A stretch of DNA of 64,000 bases from Catenaria anguillulae PL171 (Eukaryota; Blastocladiomycota; Blastocladiomycetes; Blastocladiales; Catenariaceae), in NCBI GenBank assembly GCA_002102555.1, contig MCFL01000010.1:538006-602005 (forward strand). Reading direction: 5' to 3'. Below, in pieces: positions 57,201 through 64,000 of this stretch; the stretch's first letter is position 1; each line of letters opens with the position of its first letter. A program made the position numbers and the translations under genes. A model generated the notes under the pieces. It was given only the letters and a program-made list of their open reading frames with translations, was not told the DNA's origin and searched no databases.

Positions 57201-58433
57201 CTCCTTGTCACCACTACACTCTCGGAACCCACCACAATCACCGCCGAAATGCGCTCGCCGCCCACGCTGCTCGATCTCCTCCTTGTTTTGAGGGCAATTG
57301 TGCGCCGCCGCGACCTGAGCATCACCGTAGTCAAGGTCAAAGGCCACTCAGGAGACCGCAACAACGACAAGGCTGATCAGCTTGCGTCGCGGGGGGCATC
57401 TGCGCCTCGGGCGTGCAGGTTTAGCAAGGAATTCCTCGCAGAGATCGACTTTGGCGCACTGTTGCAGCTTGGGCACTTGCCAGTGTACACCAGCCTTGGC
57501 AAGGCGCTCCAGGCGGCATCTCGGGCAGAAGCAAGGGTGCAGCTCGCAAGCCATGTGTACAAGCTCGTCCCAGAACCTGACATGCTCATATTTGCAAAGG
57601 CCATTCGCAGTGGCCGCAAGCCCGCCGCGCGTGTCGCATCATTCTCCCTGGAATCTCTGGTCACTTTCCGCGTCAAGGTGCTCACGGGACGGCTCCCAAC
57701 GCTTGCCCAATTGCACATGTACTGGCCAGATCGCGCCCCGTCACCGCTCTGCACGCTGTGTGGCTCTTTGGATGACCAGCAGCATTGGGTGGTGTGTCCA
57801 AGGCTGGCTGACGAGCGGTGGGAGCTTGGCGTGGCGGCCCACAAGTGCGTTGAGCAACTTTTGCCAGGCGCTGACACGACTCTCGCAGTCCAGGCAAGAA
57901 GTGTGCTTGCCCACTTGTTGCACCCAAGTCGCCTGCGCGCAACAGCAGCGTGTGTAGTAGACTTGGCACTACGCAGGAGGTTCCCCGGACTTGCATCCCA
58001 GCTCCCGCGGATTGTGGCAAGTGTTTCGCTGCTCATCTGGTGCACGGTGTGGAAGCCCCGGTGTGAGAAGGTTGGCTCGATTGCTCCACCAGGCCAAGAC
58101 AACCGAGGCGCGACCAATTGCCTCTGCCAAGTATGCACGACCAAAGGTCAACAACAACGTCAAGTAACGGCACCTGTGTCTGCAGCTGAAATTGCATGCC
58201 ACTTCACGCACGAGTTGGCTGTTGGTGCTCCACCCCTCCTTGGTGCTGCCCAAGACGGCATCAGGCCGCTTCCGTGGGCATTCTGGCATCACCTTGGTGC
58301 CATGCCAGGCCTGGCACAACCGCTATTCGGACTCCAGCCATCAACAAAACGTTTCGTAAACCGGGTTGTGGTGCGCAGCTTGTCTGGGCCCCACACGACT
58401 TTTGTTCCTGTCCTCTCCCTGCCACAAACCTAG
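54208..58433 (+). CDS. LINE copy B ORF2: reverse transcriptase, Cys-rich segment, RNase H, zinc finger
   Basis: Nearly complete open frame from the truncation to 58433; one base seems missing near 54366, otherwise about 1,355 codons are open. RT motifs: KKPEGYTGDVNNMRPITLLE, AYSEDKSKAFDTVPHRLV, GIPQGAVESPFLWNAFYD and YIDDAIFFAK. A region of about 450 residues of unknown type follows, with the Cys cluster HLCLDCDDPLQC...RPDC (about 56610-56676) and an acidic stretch. RNase H comes next (LDCWTDGSLQPAT, VHSDSAAACLL, VKVKGHSGDRNNDKADQLAS). Then GRLPTLAQLHMYWPDRAPSP and the finger CTLCGSLDDQQHWVVC. The layout with RNase H fits I/Tad-like LINE groups, but the clade is not resolved. Confidence 0.85.
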
Positions 58434-58501
58434 CCCCCCGACAGTCACCCCGCCCGCCTCACTCCCTCTTCTGGACTTCCGTTGGAAAAATGAAAACCAC
58501 C

Positions 58502-58534
<33 letters not shown>

Positions 58535-58876
58535 TCGGATGTCTCACATGGACTGTTTGTTTCCCACGCTCCCCTGCATCGATTGTCATACGCCCGCGCC
58601 TCGACCCCCCCCCCCCAACCTGCACTCTTGATGCTGCCTTTGCCCTCACCTTGATTTCTTGCCCTTATCACCATTGGCTCACATATTCTTCCTTCCCCCT
58701 CCCCCCCTCCCCCCCCCCGCCCCACTGTTGCCAACCGCTCCTTCCATTGTGTTGTGTGCCTGTTGCTGCCTCTGGCAGGTGTATTCTGAGTGTCTGTTTG
58801 AATTATCCACCCTTTCCCTTCCTCTTTGGGTGTTCAGAGCTGATACGATTTTATAAATACATGCAACGTGGTTAAC

Positions 58877-58890
58877 AAAAAAAAAAAAAA
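58877..58890 (+). repeat. poly(A) tail of copy B
   Basis: 14 A directly before the right target duplication GGATTGTGCCATGGT (58891-58905). Confidence 0.8.
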
Positions 58891-59753
58891 GGATTGTGCC
58901 ATGGTGCGTTGTGAGTGGTTGCGTGACATTGGCGAGAGGTGGAGCTGAGTAGGCTGAGCTTGAGTGGTGGCTGTCGTCATCACCGTCGCTATCGTTGCTG
59001 TCTACATCCATGTCGTCTTGCACATACCCAGGGAAGAAACTGGACATGCACGGGCAGTGCTCGGGCAATTCGTGGTTGGGCGCAAGAACAACATATGCGT
59101 CCACACTGTCCTGACGCTTCGTGAGAGACTTGGCTGAGATTGGGTACGTGTACGCAAGTGGGATGGTGATGAGGCAGTCAGGCACGTCACAAGTTGCCGA
59201 CGACAATTGGCAGTTACCCGTATCGCCACAGTCAAGGCATAAATGGAGGAGAGTGTGGTCAGGAGGCACAACACCCTCGTCAAGCATCAGGCAAGTGCAT
59301 TCTGCGAGGTGGCCCAGCGTGACGACTGGTCCGTTCACCGTGTTTCGGGAATCAACGGCAACACACACACCAAAGGTTGGCAGCCCATTTTCCCCCAAGA
59401 AGACCATGAGTTGGCCAACATGGTGTCGCAGCGCAAGGGCCAGGCGGGGCTGAATCGGCATCGCAGCGACTGGGCCAAGAGATGTGCACCAGTCAGAAAC
59501 GGCGTTGGTCAAAGCAACCAGGGCATTGTGCAGGCGACCACGGCGAGGGCGTCTCTTGGCAAGCAAATGTCGGATAGAGGCAAACACGTTTGCATACCGT
59601 GCTGGGGTACTGTCCTGGTCATGAAAACAACAAAGGGAAACAACGAGGGGAGAAAGTGAGCAAGCACCAGCATCATGGAGATGGGAACGCAAAGTATGAA
59701 GAACAGGCGACGGAATAACGGCCTCCAATGGTGTCATCCACTGGACAAACATG
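58891..59753 (-). mobile_element. LINE copy A, middle part of ORF2
   Basis: The minus-strand frame encodes MTPLEAVIPSPVLHTLRSHL, CCFHDQDSTPARYANVFAS, the Cys cluster HLCLDCGDTGNCQ...PDC (about 59171-59250), an acidic stretch and HGTIL. All align with copy B's inter-domain region (CFYDQDSTTTRFSNAVAS and so on). It continues to the left at 54207, across copy B, and to the right at 59885, across the SINE. Confidence 0.8.
59737..59753. repeat. target-site duplication of the SINE, left copy
   Basis: TCCACTGGACAAACATG, repeated at 59885-59901 as TCCACCGGACAAACATG (one mismatch in 17). Confidence 0.8.
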
Positions 59754-59884
59754 CGAGGAGTGTTGTCCAACCCGTCGAGAGGCTGCAATGCAGCTTCGAT
59801 GGCCTTGGTTTGATACCCGGACCCGGAGGTTGTTATCTCCAGTAGTTTTCAAATACATGCAATGTGGTTCAAAAAAAAAAAAAA
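59754..59884 (+). mobile_element. SINE-like element sharing the LINE tail
   Basis: 131 bp between 17-bp target duplications, ending in 14 A. It has no coding capacity. GGTTTGATACC (about 59808-59818) resembles the pol III B box GGTTCGANNCC. No convincing A box was seen, so a tRNA origin is only possible. The 3' end AAATACATGCAATGTGGTTC matches copy B's AAATACATGCAACGTGGTTA, the pattern expected when a SINE borrows the enzyme of a partner LINE. It splits copy A. Confidence 0.7.
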
Positions 59885-60146
59885 TCCACCGGACAAACAT
59901 GTAAAGGGTCAGCACGCCCAATGAGGTGAATCGAGGTGAGAGAACCAGAGAGAAGGGGAAGGAGGTTCAAAATCGGGGAAGCAGGAAGCCCTTGTGGCAT
60001 GAGTCGGCTTGGCGGGTGTGAAAGTGGGTTAGCCCACCACTGGATTGCACGTTGGGCGCGAAGCCGCAGTACCATTACCCGCAAAGTGCAACCTCCAGCA
60101 ATCGAACTGACGCCTGCAAAGCATACCAAATTTTCCTCAAAAGATT
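59885..60146 (-). mobile_element. LINE copy A, 5'-most visible part
   Basis: The minus-strand frame reads AQRAIQWWANPLSHPPS, LNLLPLLSGSLTSIHLIGR and ADPLHVCPVD, aligned with copy B's AQRALHWWTSPLAYPPS and SIHLVGRADP. It ends at the short A run (60148-60158) where copy E begins. Copy E is therefore probably inserted in copy A as well. Confidence 0.7.
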
Positions 60147-60168
60147 GAAAAAAAAAAAGAGCAACTCG

Positions 60169-62098
60169 ATGGCACACCCGCCCCCTCATGATGGTGGCGG
60201 TGGCCAAGAACTAGACCCAAGCGCGATGGACATGGATGACGCGTCACACGAACAAGCCCAAGGGCATCAAAGCAACGACGGCTTCACTGTGGTGGTTCAC
60301 CGCGGTCGTCGCCAGAAAAGTATCATGAAAAGCGGTGCGCTTACTGGGCCCGCGGACGACATTGGTAACGTGGGCCGTATTGGCGAATTGAAGCTCGGGT
60401 ACTCTGTCACACTGCCCCTGTCGCTGTTGAACGGCAAGGGCCCGAACAGCAACGGCATGCGAGTGAAGGAGGCACTAGGCGTCATGGGCGTCCGGCCAAT
60501 GGATGCGTACGTAGACAAACACAAGGTGGCCGATGGCCGAATCGTCCATCATCTGATCTTTTATGTTGTGGGTACACACGACGAACATCGTCGCATGCCT
60601 GACCACGTCCTTGTTGAAGGGCACGAACCGTTGCCAATGGCGCGTCACGTTTGGAGCGAAACAGAAGATGGTGCAATTAATTTCCACACTGCATGGGTTG
60701 GCCCAATCGGCTTTGGCACGCAACGGGTGGAGCTGAAGGAGTCGCTTGGCCGTTTGTGGAAGGTCCAGTCTTTGCACGAGGAAGCCGCGCGAGTTCACGG
60801 CAGCCGCTTCATGAGGGTGTCGTTTGAGAGCGAAGCAGACATGGAGGACGCCTTGGCCAGCAAGCCTGTTTTCGTCGGTCGCAACTACCTGTCGGCATAT
60901 CGGGCCATAGCGGATTGGAAGTCACAATTCGAAGACGCTGCACGCACACTCACAATCATCGTGCCAAAGGACGCACTTGCTGTCATTGACCGCCAAAAGT
61001 TCGCGGGCAAGGTGATCCGCACAGACAACAACCGTGGCCGGGATTTCTCGATTGTGCATTGGTTATTGGACAACCCAGAAGACAAGGCGCACGCACTAGA
61101 ATTCAACGGACACCACTCTCTCATTGGCCTCCGCTTGCGGTACTTTGGACGTGAAACAAAGCTCTGTGGCGCATGCTACTCCCCGATCACCTGTCAACTG
61201 ATTGCGGTGAACGGCAACGGATCCAACGCGAACGTGCGCGTGACCAATTCCCCGCTCGGCATCAACAGAGGCAGCATGGGCAAGGAGCGGCGAATCCCCG
61301 CGTGCAACCCGGGGTCCCATTTGCACAGGCAGTAGCAGGGGCGATGCCTCAACAGAACAGGCCGGGAGCGGCTGGTGCTGGACAAGGAGCGGTTGCTGCC
61401 GGACAACAAGGCAATGGAGGCGGCCAACAACAACAACAGCGTGAGGGATTGGCAGCCAATAGGGGCGCCGACTTGACCATGGCCGGCTTTGCCGAAATCA
61501 TGCGCGCTCACTCAGAGGCCAAGAACGGCGTTTCATGCAACTGTTCAAGGAGCAGCAGGACAAGCACGAGGAGGAGAAGCGAGTGTGGCGGGAACAAATT
61601 GAACAAGTTTCGCTTCTGCGCGAGGCGGTCCTCAATCTCACAAAGCTGGTGGGCCAAAGCGGAATTCGCAACAACATGGACGTCGATGGAGAGGACAACG
61701 TGCGACTGGAGCAATCGTCTCAACGAGCAACAACAGCGGTGGCCCAGGAGGTCGCTGGAATTCTCTCGGATAAAATTGCGGCCGAAGTAAGCACGGTCGG
61801 CCAGACACTCGTCGCCTCGCTGGAAGCACTGATAGACAGCAAATTGAGAGCCAAATCGTACCCGACTTTAACAGAAGACACATTCCGAGGCCCAGCGCCG
61901 TACCGCACGACCAATCGCCCGAGGATGCACGACAGGGCAGCCTCCATGTCGGCCATCTTTCTACCTAGTGGTACAGAGTCAGGGACCGCGAGCTCAAGTC
62001 CAGTAGCAGCGCTCGATCTAAGCTTGCCACGCACACTCTCGGCACCGCTCGGGCTTCCGCCTAACACTGGAACGCAGAGGAGTGCCTCTCCTCAATGA
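60169..62098 (+). CDS. LINE copy E ORF1: nucleic-acid-binding protein with CCHC knuckle
   Basis: ATG at 60169 (MAHPPPHDGGGGQELDPSAM) opens about 640 codons. The N-terminal 330 residues contain MRVSFESEADMEDALASKPV and a helical domain, possibly an RRM-like fold. Then CGACYSPDHLSTDC, a CX2CX4HX4C zinc knuckle, appears once a base missing in the C run at 61181-61184 is allowed for. A Gln/Gly-rich linker and a coiled coil (FKEQQDKHEEEKRVWREQIE) follow, after a second such site near 61525. It would coat the element RNA. The stop TGA at 62096 overlaps the candidate ORF2 start (ATGA). Confidence 0.75.
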
Positions 62099-64000
62099 TA
62101 CGAGCCCCTCTTGTCCCAACCGATCCCGCTGCCAAGCCACGGCGGCGGACAAAACTGCAGGTGTAACGATTGGAAGTCAGACTCAGACACAAACAACAGC
62201 TCAGATACATTCAGAATCACGCTACGACGATAACAACACTCCCCCTAAATACCCCTCGCATATCTTGGCTGCAAACATTGGCGGCTCCATAGCACACGAC
62301 CGCTTGATCACAACCCTGAACCGAGCAACTCAACTGGGCGCGGGAATTGTGATTCTCACAGAAACAAAGATTGGCAGAAAAGGAGTAATGGCGCTGCACG
62401 ACGACGACCGACTGGAGCAAGAATGGATTATCAGGGTAGCACACGATGAAAGCCGGCCGAATGGGTCGGGAGTCCTGGTTGCGATGCACATGTCCGTTGC
62501 GGCGTTTGCTGGTCGGTGGCAAGTGTACTCGGGGTATCTTGTGTCGTTCACAATCCAAGGGCGGGAGGGCTTCAAGCTACGAGTAGTGGGCCTGTATGCG
62601 CCGCCAAGCCACGATCAAATTCGCGGCCAGCTTTTGCAATGCATCCGAGGCGAAATGGCAGGTGCTGACAAACGCGGTGAGCTCTTCATGGCGCTTGGGG
62701 ACTTCAACGAGCGCGACGATGCCCGCCATAGACCAATAGATTCCCTCCTGACCGCCATTGGGATGGTTGACCTTGCACGCCACCTCAACTCGCTGGATGG
62801 CACACACGACGCAGGGGGACGTCTCGACCGGCTATACTGCTCACCGGGGGTGCTAGGGATGATACACGGTCTCGACTTGCTAAACGACGAAGGCTTTGAC
62901 CACAGGCGCCTCCATGTCCGCACCTCTCTACACTCACATCTAGACAAATCCATCACCGACAAACAGCGTGCTGCACGGAGGGCAGCGGCAAGAGACGTGC
63001 TCGACCTTGATTCGGCTGGCCCCAAGCACTGGGGTAAATTCGTCAACGGCGTTGCGACAGACCTGGGGCTCAGGATTGGCGATGACAGCGGCTTACCGCC
63101 GTGGGTGGATGTGGACGCCGCTGCACACGACCCAATGGATGAACAAATGGCGGTGGTGACTGACCGCTCGGTTGATATCCGCGAACGCTGGGACGCCTTT
63201 GAAACCGCCATGTCCCACGCTGCACGCACATGCCTTCCACACAGACGCCGTGGGGCAGGACGCGGTGCGGGACAGATTGCTCGCCCACCACGGGTGCCCT
63301 CGGAACGGACAAGGGCCCTTGCTGTTGTGAACCGGATGATCGTCGACCCGGAACAGATGGTGGATGAAAGCTCAAGGCTCTTGCTTGCTGATGTGGCACC
63401 TGAACTGGAACTTCCCGCGACCTTGGAACAATTGCGGTTGACCCGCGCACGTCTGTTGGCCGACCAGCGCGACCAGCACAAAGCAGCTACGGCTCGCAAG
63501 ATTGAAGATGCAATCCAAGCACGGGCTGAACGCTTCTCGACCCAACCTGGCTCTGTGTTGCGGTCATGCCTCGATCGCCAGAGGGCGCCGGCCACCATTG
63601 ACCGCATTTTGAGCGGTGACGACATTGTTCTGGACCCAATGGCGGTGAAGGCGGCAGTGCGGGAGCAAGTATCGCGGGCGTTTGATTACCAAGAGCCTGG
63701 TGACCTCGCCTCTGCGCCCAGCAGTCTACGACAAGCGATCCAACCTATCAGCCACGTCGAGGACAGCGTTTGGCAACCAGTACATGATGCTGTCACGGCT
63801 GGCGACGTGGCAACTGCCCTTGCACGAGTGGACGCGGACAAAGCCCCCGGCGAGACGAAACTCCAATACCGGCACTACACGGCGTTGGGACGGGTTGGGC
63901 AGCAACTCTTAGCGGACCTGTTCTCGGACATGTATGCCGCAAATTGGGTACCTTCAAACTGGCGCCATGGAGTGATTTACCTCACGCCCAAAAAACCGGA
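62095..64000 (+). CDS. LINE copy E ORF2, partial: AP-type endonuclease and start of RT
   Basis: Candidate ATG at 62095 (MIRAPLVPTDPAAKPRRR). The frame changes near 62158 (one base missing), then stays open from 62160 to the window end (613 codons). The endonuclease shows SHILAANIGGS, GIVILTETKIGRKG (catalytic Glu), LRVVGLYAPPS, ELFMALGDFNERDD (Asp/Asn pair) and LDRLYCSPGVLG. The pre-RT region then has LDRQRAPATIDRILSGDDIV and DADKAPGETKLQYRHYTALG, matching copy B's DRQRPASCVDCIFDGDELV and KAPGESQLGYRHYAALG. B and E are therefore the same family; B lacks exactly the part that E shows. Confidence 0.8.

Larger units (their letters stand above)
54208..58890 (+). mobile_element. LINE copy B, 5'-truncated non-LTR retrotransposon
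   Basis: 4,683 bp flanked by the 15-bp duplication and ending in 14 A. It starts inside ORF2, downstream of where the endonuclease would be, so it is 5'-truncated as is usual for target-primed reverse transcription. The 3' region carries a 29-A run (58504-58532), poly-C and C/T-rich stretches, and the tail AAATACATGCAACGTGGTTAAC before the final A run. It is inserted in copy A, opposite in orientation. The long open frame suggests a young copy. Confidence 0.85.
60159..64000 (+). mobile_element. LINE copy E, 5' part, runs off the window
   Basis: A plus-strand non-LTR element with ORF1 (60169-62098) and ORF2 (from 62095). ORF2 reaches the RT domain at the window end (WRHGVIYLTPKKP, parallel to copy B's WRHGVIFLTPKKP). 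The left end lies at or just after an 11-A run. Three frame changes, each fitting one missing base, occur near 61183, 61525 and 62158. Confidence 0.82.

Noticed and set aside
58504-58532. 29-A run as the 3' end of LINE copy B
   Set aside because: No target duplication follows it, whereas the 15-bp duplication brackets 54208-58890; I treat the run as internal, although a second insertion at 58533-58890 is not fully excluded.
1-64000. CRISPR arrays, operons, Shine-Dalgarno sites, rRNA or clear tRNA genes
   Set aside because: None seen; the window is eukaryotic nuclear DNA with spliceosomal introns.

Overview
The window looks like nuclear DNA of a zoosporic (flagellate) early-diverging fungus, most probably a chytrid. 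The gene set is fungal: HAL/HRK-type kinase, ORM, DRE2, CRC1, ATP23, GLN4. Genes are close together, with many short GT-AG introns (about 57-134 nt). A CFAP100 homologue, which is an axonemal protein, points to a lineage that still makes a cilium or flagellum. I inferred splice junctions by eye from reading frame, GT/AG ends and family alignment; no junction was tested against RNA.

Bases 1-49,900 are host genes on both strands. In order: HAL/HRK-like kinase (+), glutathione S-transferase (-), leucine-rich-repeat protein (+), ARPC3 (+), ATP23 (+, split by an LTR retrotransposon), WD40 protein (-), CFAP100 (-), coiled-coil/FN3 protein (+, divergent from CFAP100), carnitine/acylcarnitine carrier (-), CC2D1-like protein (+), zinc CDF transporter (-), NDUFS5 (-), mitochondrial uL4 (+), HSL-type alpha/beta hydrolase (+), SAMHD1-like dNTPase (-), ORM/ORMDL (-), DRE2 (-), SH3 membrane protein (-), CSTF1 (+), DBR1 (-), GLN4 (+). 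These are unrelated housekeeping genes, not one pathway. The one suggestive functional pairing is CFAP100 with its divergent coiled-coil/FN3 neighbour.

A Ty3/gypsy chromovirus (8790-15254) sits inside codons 32/33 of ATP23, in antisense, with identical LTRs and a 5-bp target duplication. It is a very recent insertion.

Bases 50,450-64,000 are a nest of related non-LTR retrotransposons. An old minus-strand LINE (copy A) was split by a 5'-truncated plus-strand LINE (copy B, 54208-58890, 15-bp target duplication) and by a 131-bp SINE-like element (59754-59884, 17-bp target duplication). The SINE's 3' tail matches copy B's tail. Two more 3' fragments (C, D) lie to the left. A plus-strand copy with ORF1 and an endonuclease-RT ORF2 (copy E) begins at about 60.16 kb and runs off the window.

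A caution for all gene models: ARPC3, the FN3 protein, DRE2, DBR1, probably CC2D1, and LINE copies B and E each lose frame at points where exactly one base seems to be missing, several in homopolymers. This looks like residual consensus-deletion error and not decay.
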